Shown: positions 27,732-36,643 of the stretch, one piece after another
Position numbering within the stretch: the stretch's first letter is position 1
Layout of the letters: the number at the start of each line of letters is the position of its first letter
Origin: Serratia proteamaculans
GTDB lineage: Bacteria; Pseudomonadota; Gammaproteobacteria; Enterobacterales; Enterobacteriaceae
Length of the DNA stretch: 64,000 nucleotides
NCBI RefSeq assembly: GCF_013337185.1
Contig: NZ_SWDE01000001.1
Location: 310,001 to 374,000 of the forward strand
Direction of reading: 5' to 3'
The notes under the pieces: model-generated
Database searches by the model: none
The model's input: the letters and a program-made list of their open reading frames with translations, nothing else
What the model was told of the DNA's origin: nothing
Program-made: the position numbers and the translations under genes

Positions 27732-30700
27732 ATGAGTGAAGCGGCACGCGTCGGCGATACCATCGGCCATTCTCATGCCCTGGCCGGTATGATTGGCGGC
27801 ACAATAGTCGGTGGCCTGATCGCCGCCGCCGGAGCGGTAGCGGCCGGTGCCCTGTTCGTCGCCGGGCTGGCCGCATCCTGTATCGGAGTCGGTGTGTTGT
27901 TGATTGGTGCCAGCCTGGCGGTGGGTTATCTCACCGGGGAGGCGGCCACCGCGGCCCGAGACGGCATTGCCGATGCCGGTGCCGGCAGCTTGTCGCCGAC
28001 AGGCAAGATCGTTACCGGTTCCCCCAATGTATTTATCAACGGCAAACCTGCCGCGATCGCTACCCTTAGCCAGGTCGCCTGCAGCGATGACGGCCCGAGC
28101 ATGCAGATGGCGCAGGGCTCCGACAAGGTCAGTATCAACGACCAACCTGCTTCCCGCGTGGGCGACAAAACCAACTGCGACGCGCAGGTGATGGAGGGTT
28201 CGCCCAATGTGTTGATTGGTGGCGGAACCGTCACCACGCTGCCAATTAAACCCGAAGTGCCGGACTGGCTGTACAAAGCCTCTGACCTGACACTGCTGTT
28301 TGCCGGACTGGTTGGTGGCGTCGGTGGTGCAGCAGGCAAACTGGGTGCACTGGGTAAAATGCTGAGCAAGCTGCCCGGCATCAACAAACTGGGGCGGATT
28401 GCCTGCCGTTTTGGCACCTTGATGACCGCCACGGCCGCCGCAGGCATCATTGCCCGCCCGGTGGATATCATCAGTGGCCAGAAGTTTTTATCCGGCGATG
28501 ACGAACTGGATTTTGTGCTGCCATCACGTCTGCCGGTAACCTGGCAACGTTACTGGCGCAGTGGCAACCCCGGTGACAGCGTGTTGGGGCGCGGCTGGAG
28601 TCTGTTCTGGGAGAGCAGTTTGCAGCCGTACCAGGACGGCCTGGTGTGGCGCGCGCCGTCCGGTGATTACGTTTCCTTCCCTATGGTGCCGCGCGGGCAC
28701 AAAACCTATTGCGAAGCCGAAAAATGCTGGCTGATGCACAACTCCGACGGCAGTTGGCAACTGTTCGATGTTGGCGAGCAAAGCTACCACTACCCGCGCC
28801 TGGACGGTGAACAGCCGAGCCGGTTATCTATGCTGACCGATGCCACCGGTAACACCACTTCGCTGTTTTATGATGACCACGGCCAACTGATTGAGTTGGT
28901 CGACAGTGCCGGCCAGCGCTTAACCTGCCGCTATTTGACTACCGCTAACGGTCTGCTGCGCCTCAGCGGCGTATTGCTGCATACCCCAAACGGCGAACGG
29001 TCGCTGGTCAGCTACGGCTACGACGATGAAGGACAACTGATCAAAGTGACCAATGGTGCCGGTGAAATCACCCGGCGCTTTAGCTGGCGTGATGGGCTGA
29101 TGGCCGGCCATCAGGATCAAAATGGGTTGCTCAATGAATACCTGTGGCAGGAGATTGAAGGATTACCCCGGGTCACCGCCTGGCGTCACAGCGCCGGCGA
29201 AGAACTGACGTTGCACTACGATTTTGTCGGTGGTGTGCGGCGAGCGGTACGGGATGACGGTAAACAAGCGTTGTGGCAACTGGATGACGACAACAACGTG
29301 GCGCAGTTTACGGATTTTGACGGCCGTAAATCGGCATTTATCTATGAGCGGGGTGAGTTGTGTGGCGTGGTATTGCCGGGCGGCGCTCAACGATACAGCG
29401 AATGGGATAACTATGGTCGCTTGCTGAGTGAAACCGACCCGCTCGGCCGTAAAACGACCTACCAGTATTCCCGCAACAGCGGCCGCTTGTTCTCTGTGAT
29501 CTCCCCAGACGGTAGCCAGACGTTTCAGCATTGGGATACTCAGGGTCGGCTAACCAGACAGATTGATGCGCTGGAGAATACAACTTCCTACGACTACCCC
29601 GATACGGAAGAAAGTTTGCCGGTGCGCATCACTGACGCTCTGGGGGGCGTGGTGAGACTTGACTGGAACAGTCAGGGGCTGTTGACGCGTTATACCGACT
29701 GTTCCGGCAGCGTCACCGCCTATGCGTATGACGTGCTCGGCCAGTTGACACAGCGTACCGACGCGGAAGGCCACCTGACCCAATACCGTTGGGATGCTGC
29801 CGGTCGCCTGCAAGCGTTGCTTCATCCGGACGGCAGCGAAGAGCGGTTCGTCTGGAATGCGCAAGGCCAGTTGGCTCGCCATCAGGACTCGCTCGGCAGC
29901 GAAACCCGCTGGGCGTATAACCTGCTGGGCCAACCCGTTAGCATCACTGACCGCATCAACCGGACGCGCCACTACCATTACAATAACCGGGGCTGGTTGA
30001 CGAACATTGAGAACGGCAACGGTGGGAACTATCACTTCAGCCACGATGCCGTCGGCCGGATAATGGGTGAGAGGCGTCCAGACAATACCGACCACTTTTA
30101 TCGTTATGGCCCCGATGGCCAACTGACCGAGCATCGGGAAACCGGCCCACTGGACACGTCGGTATCTCCAGTTCAGCGCCTGCACCAACTCCGATATGAC
30201 GAAGCGGGCCAACTGGTCTGGCGCGGGAATGACAGCGCCCAATGGCAGTATCACTATGATGCTGCGGGCAGGCTGAATACGCTGACGCGTACGCCAACCG
30301 CCGTCGGCGCGGCGTTGGGTATTGAAACCGACCGCGTGCAGTTGCAATACGATGCTGCCGGCAATCTGCTGACGGAACAGGGCGTCAACGGCGAGTTGCA
30401 GTATCAGTGGGATGCGCTGGCCAACCTGCAGACGCTGACCCTGCCACAGGGAGACCAGTTGCAGTGGTTGTACTATGGTTCCGGCCACGCCAGTGCCGCA
30501 AAGTTTAACCAGCAGCTGGTGAGTGAATTCACCCGTGACCGCCTGCACCGGGAAACCGGCCGCACGCAGGGCGCGTTGCAGCAACATCGCCAGTATGATG
30601 CGTTAGGGCGCAGAACCTGGCAGAGCAGCACCTTCAGCCACGGTCAGATAACCAAACCGGAAGACGGCGTGTTGTGGCGGGTATTCCGTTATACCGGTCG

Positions 30701-31994
30701 GGGTGAGATTGAGGGCGTCAGTGATGCGCTGCGCGGCGAGGTGCACTACGGTTATGATGCCGAAGGGCGTCTGTTGCAGCACCGCGAGCAGAGCCTCGGC
30801 AAGCCAGGTAACCGGCTGGTGTATGACGCCGCCGATAATCTGTTGGGTGAAAAAGGCCCGGACAGCGACGTCGAAAGGTATTTACCGCTGGCACCCATTG
30901 TCAGCAACCGCCTGACACACTGGCAACAGTTATTCTACCGTTACGACGCCTGGGGCAATCTGATCAGTCGGCGCAACGGGATGTATGAACAACATTATCG
31001 CTACGATGCCGACAACCGGCTGATACAGGCCCATGGTCGTGGCCCGCAGGGAGAGTTTGAGGCGCAGTATCATTACGATGCACTGGGCCGTCGCAGCCGC
31101 AAACAGGTGCGCTACAAAGGTAAACCGGAACAAACCACCTGTTTCCTGTGGCAGGGATATCGCTTGCTGCAAGAGCTGCGCGACAATGGCACACGCAGAA
31201 CCTGGAGTTACGATCCTGCCAGCCCATGGACGCCGCTGGCGGCGCTAGAACAGGCCGGCAGCAGCCCGCAGGCGGACATCTACTGGCTGCACACCGATCT
31301 CAACAGCGCACCGCTGGAAGTGACCGACGGCGCTGGCAATTTACGCTGGTCTGGGCAGTACGATACTTTCGGCAAGTTGCAGGGCCAGACGGTTGCCGGT
31401 GCGGAACGCCGCAAAGGGGCTGTCTACGACCAGCCGCTGCGCTATGCGGGGCAATACCAGGATGATGAAAGCGGATTACACTATAATCTGTTCCGTTACT
31501 ACGAGCCGGAGGTCGGCAGATTCACCACACAGGATCCGATTGGCCTGAGTGGTGGGATGAACCTGTACCAGTATGCCCCTAATCCTTATGGTTGGGTGGA
31601 TCCTTGGGGATTAACAGGCAAGCCCTTAAATTCTCCATTAATAGATAAATGGGTAGATAAAGGGGGGAGTGTTTGGCAAGAAATTGATGGCCGTACTTGG
31701 GTATATCAAGATAACGTTGGCAATATAGTTAGGTATCCAGATGGGTATCCAGACTTTAAACCATATGAAATACAACGCGTTGATGTTACAGACTTAAAAG
31801 GTAACCATCGACTTGGTCCATCAGGGGATTTTGGTAAAGCGAATGCTTTAGCCCCTAATGGCCCAGCTAACTTGGAAGTTAATACGTGGCACCACCATCA
31901 GAACGGAGTCACGATGCAAGAAATTCCTAAAGACATACATAGTAGCTTCACTCATAGGGGTGGAGTTTCAAAGCTAAAGAAATCTTGTTCTTAG
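27732..31994 (+). CDS. rhs: Type VI secretion Rhs effector with prePAAR, PAAR and WHH nuclease tip
   Basis: A 1420-residue polymorphic toxin. Residues 3-12 (AARVGDTIGH) fit the prePAAR motif AARxxDxxxH. Two hydrophobic regions (about 18-75 and 185-245) flank a PAAR domain (about 90-165, with GSPNVFINGKPAA, GSDKVSINDQPAS and GSPNVLIGGG). The YD-repeat shell runs from about 265 to the core end [18 protein letters not shown]...DPWGL at 1294, where Rhs proteins cleave themselves. The released 126-residue tip has [15 protein letters not shown]...HRGG, a WHH nuclease of the HNH/EndoVII class, so the predicted target is DNA. The base composition turns AT-rich exactly after DPWGL, a sign of an exchanged tip. 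Confidence 0.93.
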   Translation: MSEAARVGDTIGHSHALAGMIGGTIVGGLIAAAGAVAAGALFVAGLAASCIGVGVLLIGASLAVGYLTGEAATAARDGIADAGAGSLSPTGKIVTGSPNVFINGKPAAIATLSQVACSDDGPSMQMAQGSDKVSINDQPASRVGDKTNCDAQVMEGSPNVLIGGGTVTTLPIKPEVPDWLYKASDLTLLFAGLVGGVGGAAGKLGALGKMLSKLPGINKLGRIACRFGTLMTATAAAGIIARPVDIISGQKFLSGDDELDFVLPSRLPVTWQRYWRSGNPGDSVLGRGWSLFWESSLQPYQDGLVWRAPSGDYVSFPMVPRGHKTYCEAEKCWLMHNSDGSWQLFDVGEQSYHYPRLDGEQPSRLSMLTDATGNTTSLFYDDHGQLIELVDSAGQRLTCRYLTTANGLLRLSGVLLHTPNGERSLVSYGYDDEGQLIKVTNGAGEITRRFSWRDGLMAGHQDQNGLLNEYLWQEIEGLPRVTAWRHSAGEELTLHYDFVGGVRRAVRDDGKQALWQLDDDNNVAQFTDFDGRKSAFIYERGELCGVVLPGGAQRYSEWDNYGRLLSETDPLGRKTTYQYSRNSGRLFSVISPDGSQTFQHWDTQGRLTRQIDALENTTSYDYPDTEESLPVRITDALGGVVRLDWNSQGLLTRYTDCSGSVTAYAYDVLGQLTQRTDAEGHLTQYRWDAAGRLQALLHPDGSEERFVWNAQGQLARHQDSLGSETRWAYNLLGQPVSITDRINRTRHYHYNNRGWLTNIENGNGGNYHFSHDAVGRIMGERRPDNTDHFYRYGPDGQLTEHRETGPLDTSVSPVQRLHQLRYDEAGQLVWRGNDSAQWQYHYDAAGRLNTLTRTPTAVGAALGIETDRVQLQYDAAGNLLTEQGVNGELQYQWDALANLQTLTLPQGDQLQWLYYGSGHASAAKFNQQLVSEFTRDRLHRETGRTQGALQQHRQYDALGRRTWQSSTFSHGQITKPEDGVLWRVFRYTGRGEIEGVSDALRGEVHYGYDAEGRLLQHREQSLGKPGNRLVYDAADNLLGEKGPDSDVERYLPLAPIVSNRLTHWQQLFYRYDAWGNLISRRNGMYEQHYRYDADNRLIQAHGRGPQGEFEAQYHYDALGRRSRKQVRYKGKPEQTTCFLWQGYRLLQELRDNGTRRTWSYDPASPWTPLAALEQAGSSPQADIYWLHTDLNSAPLEVTDGAGNLRWSGQYDTFGKLQGQTVAGAERRKGAVYDQPLRYAGQYQDDESGLHYNLFRYYEPEVGRFTTQDPIGLSGGMNLYQYAPNPYGWVDPWGLTGKPLNSPLIDKWVDKGGSVWQEIDGRTWVYQDNVGNIVRYPDGYPDFKPYEIQRVDVTDLKGNHRLGPSGDFGKANALAPNGPANLEVNTWHHHQNGVTMQEIPKDIHSSFTHRGGVSKLKKSCS

Positions 31995-32006
31995 TATGGA
32001 GAATAT

Positions 32007-32528
32007 ATGCCAATTTCATGCGGTAGTAGTTTATTAGAAGCTCAGATCAAGGATCTTGAACAGGAGTTCTCGGTACATTTCCCCGATGACTACAGAGGTT
32101 TTTTATCTTCTTACAATGGTTTTGTGGTTAAGCAACCTGATTTTTGTGAGCTTGACTGTGATGCTGTCGATGATGAGGTTATTGCATTTTATGCATTGTT
32201 TGGGGTGAGCATTTCAAATAAAAATAATGAGGTAAGACATCAGAACAAAGAGTATATTGATGATATTAGTTTTGTCAAAAATGCATTTATCATTGGAAGT
32301 GATCCAGGTGGAAATTACTTTGTTTTAGTCTGTGAGGGTGGGTTGGAAGGAGTATATTATTGGGACAGAACTCATCTGCATGCAGAAGACGAAAAACAAC
32401 TATTTGATATTCATGAGGAAAATGAAAGCGGTAATCTTTATAAAATCCACAGTGAGTTTAAGGACTTCTTTAGAGAAATACTAAAGAATACTTTAGATGT
32501 GGGTATGAATTTTAATAGGGATTTATAA
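32007..32528 (+). CDS. SUKH (SMI1/KNR4) immunity protein for Rhs tip 1, copy 1
   Basis: A 173-residue SUKH-superfamily protein. It shows the family start IKDLEQEFSVHFPDDYRGFLSSYNGF and the middle FIIGSDPGGNYFVLVCEGG..GVYYWDR. It starts 12 bases after the Rhs stop codon with GGAG before the ATG, the usual place for the cognate immunity gene. It should bind and neutralise the WHH nuclease tip in the producing cell. The gene is AT-rich like the tip. Confidence 0.87.
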   Translation: MPISCGSSLLEAQIKDLEQEFSVHFPDDYRGFLSSYNGFVVKQPDFCELDCDAVDDEVIAFYALFGVSISNKNNEVRHQNKEYIDDISFVKNAFIIGSDPGGNYFVLVCEGGLEGVYYWDRTHLHAEDEKQLFDIHEENESGNLYKIHSEFKDFFREILKNTLDVGMNFNRDL

Positions 32529-32539
32529 GTTGAAGAGCT

Positions 32540-32762
32540 AATCATCACATCTACTCTGTAGAAGGCAACGGTACTCTTGGTATTAAGTGGCAAAGAGATC
32601 CGAGGAACATTGTTTTCTAACAAACCCATAACCACCCAAACGGTATAAACGAGCATGTCCACTGGTTAACGGGGAATAGGGGCAATACACAAAATGCTAC
32701 AAATGACCGATTGATTGATCGAGAAGTAACAAGTAGAGCACGTGGTAACTGTTCACGTTGAT
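32540..32762 (+). pseudogene. Relic of a displaced Rhs toxin tip, copy 1
   Basis: Translating 32540 onward gives NHHIYSVEGNGTLGIKWQ up to a TAA at about 32619. One frame away the text resumes as HNHPNGINEHVHWLTG and runs to a stop at 32760-32762, just before the next immunity gene. This looks like the C-terminal end of an older toxin tip with a frame disruption and no Rhs shell attached. The toxin class cannot be named with confidence. Confidence 0.55.
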
Positions 32763-32772
32763 GAGGATAGAT

Positions 32773-33355
32773 ATGTCGTTCGATAAAGTACTTATAGAGT
32801 TAGTGAAAACGTTCGAGAACAGCTCCCAGTCAATGGGCTCGATTCGTTACTCATCAGTAGAGGTTCCCTCAAGCAAAATTGCTCTACGTATTTCAGGTCA
32901 AATTGAGCATTTTTATAAACATATCATAATGGAAAAAAAACCTACTTTAGGAGGGGGACTTTGCCATGCAGTTTTTTGAGCCTGAAAAACTGAAAGATGC
33001 CTTGGTAGGATGGCGGTGGATCGGCCCTCAAGGTATCGAAGATCCTAGTTGGAGTAAGGATTATATTATTTTTGCTGATCGCAATGGTGATGCTCTATTT
33101 TGTGATGTTTCAGATGATAAGTGCCCTGTTTATGGAAGCATTCAGAAAGTAAACTATCAGCTATCTCTTTCACTGTGTGATTTCATTAATGCAATTAATA
33201 AATCGATTGATATTGAAGAAAATGAGTTTAACAATGAAACTACAGATGAAGATTTCAACCACTTTCCTGATTATTTAGCGGCAATCGATAAAGAGTTAGT
33301 GAATATTATCCCGAGACAACTGGCCGATAACTTTAAATATTTTTACTTTGGTTAG
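32773..33355 (+). pseudogene. SUKH-like immunity gene split by a T6 frameshift, copy 1
   Basis: Two overlapping frames: 32773-32979 (start with GAGGATAG before ATG) ends ...GGGLCHAVF, and 32966-33355 begins MQFFEPEKLKDALVGWRW. Removing one T from the run at 32972-32977 joins them as ...LCHAVFEPEKLKDALVGWRW, giving one protein of about 194 residues. The joined protein shows SUKH-type features (IEHFYKH, WSKDYIIFADRNGDALFCDVSD, CDFINAI). The second frame also has its own strong ribosome site (AGGAGGGGG), so a truncated protein could be made. It would be the partner of the toxin relic just upstream. Confidence 0.65.
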
Positions 33356-33365
33356 GTAAAGTTAA

Positions 33366-33989
33366 AAGGAGGCGGGTGCTGAACACGGAAAGGGATCCGT
33401 CTACGACCAACCGCTGCGCTATGCGGGGCAATATCAGGATGATGAAAGCGGATTACACTATAATCTGTTCCGTTACTACGAGCCGGAAGTAGGCAGGTTC
33501 ACCACACAGGATCCGATTGGCCTGAGTGGGGGCATGAACCTGTATGCTTATGCTCCAAATCCATTAGGTTGGATCGATCCTCTAGGCTTGGCTAATAGGC
33601 CTAATAATGGGATGTATAAAATATTCTTTGATCACTCAGTTAATCCATCGAATAGGTATTCAAGTGATGCTGTCCAGTTTAAAAGAGCAAATGATGTTTT
33701 AATTGAACAACTAAATACAGATGCAGCATTCCGAAAAGATATGTTCAACCGTCATCCTGAATTGAGCAATTGGATGAAAAATGGTAGTAAGAGTAGTAGT
33801 CCGTCAGGCTTCACATGGCACCATCATGAGGATATTAATAGATTGGTTTTGGTCGATAGACTTGATCATAAATCTAATCATGCTTTATATCATCCGATAG
33901 GAAATGGTGGGCGAGACATTTGGGGGGGGGTGATCCAGGTCGTAAAGGAAAGCTCGATGGCTTTACAGGAAAAGCTTGTTAATCAGTAA
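33366..33989 (+). CDS. Orphan Rhs tip 2 (WHH nuclease), copy 1
   Basis: An open frame that begins inside the end of an Rhs shell ([18 protein letters not shown]...[18 protein letters not shown]...DPLGL). It continues as an AT-rich tip with [25 protein letters not shown] and [14 protein letters not shown], a WHH nuclease motif set. It has no N-terminal shell and no proper start; the first in-frame ATG is 33534. It would become active only if recombined onto the full rhs gene. A run of nine G at 33922-33930 puts the last 19 codons in a different frame from the related tip 3 (see findings). Confidence 0.75.
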   Translation, partial: KEAGAEHGKGSVYDQPLRYAGQYQDDESGLHYNLFRYYEPEVGRFTTQDPIGLSGGMNLYAYAPNPLGWIDPLGLANRPNNGMYKIFFDHSVNPSNRYSSDAVQFKRANDVLIEQLNTDAAFRKDMFNRHPELSNWMKNGSKSSSPSGFTWHHHEDINRLVLVDRLDHKSNHALYHPIGNGGRDIWGGVIQVVKESSMALQEKLVNQ

Positions 33990-34010
33990 CATACTTTAAA
34001 TAGGTGAAAT

Positions 34011-34349
34011 ATGTTGAATAAAGATAATCAATATAGTTTGGCAGATATCATTTCTGCTATGAAAAAAACAGACTCAAGAGATGATAACTTTTGTTTGTAT
34101 GGTGAGACTGATGATCAGCTGAAAGTAGATGGGAATTATTATATAGCAGATTATCCTGATGTGGATGATGATGACAAAGAGATATATCCGCAAATAGTAA
34201 TCTCAAAAAATTTGAACTATTTATATTCAGGTCAACAGTTTGCAGATGTTGTTGATTCAGTTCTTGAGCAAAAGCCATCAGCTTCACTCGATGATTTTGT
34301 GGAAGCATTGAATTATTATTCCGCTAATGATGATTTTCTTGATTTATAG
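34011..34349 (+). CDS. Immunity protein for tip 2, copy 1
   Basis: A 112-residue acidic protein directly after tip 2 with AGGTGA before the ATG. It ends VEALNYYSANDDFLDL, closely like the end of the 101-residue protein at 38560 (LDAAIYYLENDDFLD), which follows the related tip 3. I do not recognise the family by name. Position and pairing with a homologous toxin make an immunity role likely. Confidence 0.75.
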   Translation: MLNKDNQYSLADIISAMKKTDSRDDNFCLYGETDDQLKVDGNYYIADYPDVDDDDKEIYPQIVISKNLNYLYSGQQFADVVDSVLEQKPSASLDDFVEALNYYSANDDFLDL

Positions 34350-34359
34350 CTATTAGAAA

Positions 34360-34396
34360 GCCGGGATGATCTAGAAAAGATCCTCCCAGCTTTTTT
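34360..34396 (+). terminator. Terminator after tip 2 immunity gene, copy 1
   Basis: GCCGGGATGATCT pairs imperfectly with AGATCCTCCCAGC, followed by TTTTTT, 10 bases past the stop codon. It is repeated at 37638-37674. Confidence 0.8.
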
Positions 34397-34401
34397 ATCT
34401 G

Positions 34402-34563
34402 TTACCACGCAAGAGTATTGCCTTGTTGTACTTGAATGATCACCTTGCCGGACATTACGCTGATCGCCAGCGCTTGCCCGGCAAGGCCGCACTGCGTCAA
34501 CCAGTCTCCCGCCAGATACAGCTCACCGTTATCCCGTATGAACAGATTGGTGAGGGCCGCAGG
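34402..34563 (-). pseudogene. SymE-like toxin fragment, C-terminal part, copy 1
   Basis: Read leftward, about 53 codons end at TAA (34404-34402) and include [20 protein letters not shown] and [15 protein letters not shown]. This matches the SymE/AbrB-like pattern L.GxWLxxAGFxxGxxxxVxVMxGxIVLxxQ. The N-terminal part is missing: at about 34557 the sequence switches to Rhs shell in the other direction. SymE-type genes often sit beside rhs loci in enterobacteria. The rightward frame running through it is not meaningful. Confidence 0.6.
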
Positions 34564-35272
34564 CGAACATCTACTGGCTGCACACCGATCTCAACAGCGC
34601 ACCGCTGGAAGTGACCGACGGCGCTGGTCCGGCTACTACGATATCTTTGGTAAGCTAACAGGCCAGACGGTGGCCGGTGCGGAACGCCGCAAAGGGGCTG
34701 TCTACGACCAGCCGCTGCGCTATGCGGGGCAATATCAGGATGATGAAAGCGGATTACACTATAATCTGTTCCGTTACTACGAGCCGGAGGTCGGCAGATT
34801 CACCACACAGGATCCGATTGGCCTGAGTGGTGGGATGAACCTGTACCAGTATGCCCCTAATCCTTATGGTTGGGTGGATCCTTGGGGATTAACAGGCAAG
34901 CCCTTAAATTCTCCATTAATAGATAAATGGGTAGATAAAGGGGGGAGTGTTTGGCAAGAAATTGATGGCCGTACTTGGGTATATCAAGATAACGTTGGCA
35001 ATATAGTTAGGTATCCAGATGGGTATCCAGACTTTAAACCATATGAAATACAACGCGTTGATGTTACAGACTTAAAAGGTAACCATCGACTTGGTCCATC
35101 AGGGGATTTTGGTAAAGCGAATGCTTTAGCCCCTAATGGCCCAGCTAACTTGGAAGTTAATACGTGGCACCACCATCAGAACGGAGTCACGATGCAAGAA
35201 ATTCCTAAAGACATACATAGTAGCTTCACTCATAGGGGTGGAGTTTCAAAGCTAAAGAAATCTTGTTCTTAG
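34436..35272 (+). CDS. Displaced Rhs shell end plus tip 1 (WHH nuclease), copy 2
   Basis: Only from about 34620 does this 278-codon frame read as Rhs: [34 protein letters not shown], then the core motif [18 protein letters not shown]...DPWGL and a tip identical to that of the full rhs gene. The first part is out-of-frame Rhs shell and antisense of the SymE-like fragment, so the ATG at 34436 is not a genuine start. Compared with the full gene, 13 bases between two GCTGG repeats are missing at about 34628, which shifts the frame. It is a silent cassette, or can only be made as a shortened product. Confidence 0.65.
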   Translation: MITLPDITLIASACPARPHCVNQSPARYSSPLSRMNRLVRAAGEHLLAAHRSQQRTAGSDRRRWSGYYDIFGKLTGQTVAGAERRKGAVYDQPLRYAGQYQDDESGLHYNLFRYYEPEVGRFTTQDPIGLSGGMNLYQYAPNPYGWVDPWGLTGKPLNSPLIDKWVDKGGSVWQEIDGRTWVYQDNVGNIVRYPDGYPDFKPYEIQRVDVTDLKGNHRLGPSGDFGKANALAPNGPANLEVNTWHHHQNGVTMQEIPKDIHSSFTHRGGVSKLKKSCS

Positions 35273-35284
35273 TATGGAGAATAT

Positions 35285-35806
35285 ATGCCAATTTCATGCG
35301 GTAGTAGTTTATTAGAAGCTCAGATCAAGGATCTTGAACAGGAGTTCTCGGTACATTTCCCCGATGACTACAGAGGTTTTTTATCTTCTTACAATGGTTT
35401 TGTGGTTAAGCAACCTGATTTTTGTGAGCTTGACTGTGATGCTGTCGATGATGAGGTTATTGCATTTTATGCATTGTTTGGGGTGAGCATTTCAAATAAA
35501 AATAATGAGGTAAGACATCAGAACAAAGAGTATATTGATGATATTAGTTTTGTCAAAAATGCATTTATCATTGGAAGTGATCCAGGTGGAAATTACTTTG
35601 TTTTAGTCTGTGAGGGTGGGTTGGAAGGAGTATATTATTGGGACAGAACTCATCTGCATGCAGAAGACGAAAAACAACTATTTGATATTCATGAGGAAAA
35701 TGAAAGCGGTAATCTTTATAAAATCCACAGTGAGTTTAAGGACTTCTTTAGAGAAATACTAAAGAATACTTTAGATGTGGGTATGAATTTTAATAGGGAT
35801 TTATAA
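35285..35806 (+). CDS. SUKH immunity protein for tip 1, copy 2
   Basis: Protein identical to the one at 32007 (173 residues) and in the same place 12 bases after the tip 1 stop. It keeps its own ribosome site, so the cell probably carries a double dose of this immunity gene. As the upstream shell copy is displaced, this gene may depend on a promoter inside the array. Confidence 0.85.
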   Translation: MPISCGSSLLEAQIKDLEQEFSVHFPDDYRGFLSSYNGFVVKQPDFCELDCDAVDDEVIAFYALFGVSISNKNNEVRHQNKEYIDDISFVKNAFIIGSDPGGNYFVLVCEGGLEGVYYWDRTHLHAEDEKQLFDIHEENESGNLYKIHSEFKDFFREILKNTLDVGMNFNRDL

Positions 35807-35817
35807 GTTGAAGAGCT

Positions 35818-36040
35818 AATCATCACATCTACTCTGTAGAAGGCAACGGTACTCTTGGTATTAAGTGGCAAAGAGATCCGAGGAACATTGTTTTCTAACA
35901 AACCCATAACCACCCAAACGGTATAAACGAGCATGTCCACTGGTTAACGGGGAATAGGGGCAATACACAAAATGCTACAAATGACCGATTGATTGATCGA
36001 GAAGTAACAAGTAGAGCACGTGGTAACTGTTCACGTTGAT
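35818..36040 (+). pseudogene. Relic of a displaced Rhs toxin tip, copy 2
   Basis: Identical to the relic at 32540-32762, with the same frame disruption. It ends just before the second copy of the split SUKH gene. Confidence 0.5.
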
Positions 36041-36050
36041 GAGGATAGAT

Positions 36051-36633
36051 ATGTCGTTCGATAAAGTACTTATAGAGTTAGTGAAAACGTTCGAGAACAG
36101 CTCCCAGTCAATGGGCTCGATTCGTTACTCATCAGTAGAGGTTCCCTCAAGCAAAATTGCTCTACGTATTTCAGGTCAAATTGAGCATTTTTATAAACAT
36201 ATCATAATGGAAAAAAAACCTACTTTAGGAGGGGGACTTTGCCATGCAGTTTTTTGAGCCTGAAAAACTGAAAGATGCCTTGGTAGGATGGCGGTGGATC
36301 GGCCCTCAAGGTATCGAAGATCCTAGTTGGAGTAAGGATTATATTATTTTTGCTGATCGCAATGGTGATGCTCTATTTTGTGATGTTTCAGATGATAAGT
36401 GCCCTGTTTATGGAAGCATTCAGAAAGTAAACTATCAGCTATCTCTTTCACTGTGTGATTTCATTAATGCAATTAATAAATCGATTGATATTGAAGAAAA
36501 TGAGTTTAACAATGAAACTACAGATGAAGATTTCAACCACTTTCCTGATTATTTAGCGGCAATCGATAAAGAGTTAGTGAATATTATCCCGAGACAACTG
36601 GCCGATAACTTTAAATATTTTTACTTTGGTTAG
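36051..36633 (+). pseudogene. SUKH-like immunity gene split by a T6 frameshift, copy 2
   Basis: Same split gene as at 32773, with the T6 run at 36250-36255. Frames are 36051-36257 and 36244-36633. The shared defect shows that the frameshift predates the duplication, unless both copies come from one collapsed and re-expanded assembly region. Confidence 0.65.
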
Positions 36634-36643
36634 GTAAAGTTAA

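Larger units (their letters stand above)
31458..34735 (+). repeat. 3278-bp tandem duplication, copy 1
   Basis: Bases 31458-34854 recur at 34736-38132 with offset 3278 and no difference that I could find. Upstream of 31458 and after 34854 the match breaks at the first compared differing base (31457/34735 and 34855/38133). The unit carries the end of the Rhs shell, tip 1, its SUKH immunity gene, a toxin remnant, a split SUKH gene, tip 2, its immunity gene, a SymE-like fragment and the start of the next Rhs shell piece. Confidence 0.9.

Noticed and set aside
29550-30587. 345-codon leftward open frame
   Set aside because: Antisense of the repetitive Rhs shell; such frames arise from YD-repeat codon bias.
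32966-32980. Programmed +1 frameshift of the prfB type at GTT TTT TGA
   Set aside because: The upstream AGGAGGGGG is placed as a ribosome site for the ATG at 32966, not at the 3-base spacing of the prfB signal. A simple indel is more likely, although not excluded.
34423-34614. Short rightward frame before the displaced Rhs shell
   Set aside because: It is the opposite strand of the SymE-like fragment joined to out-of-frame Rhs shell text.
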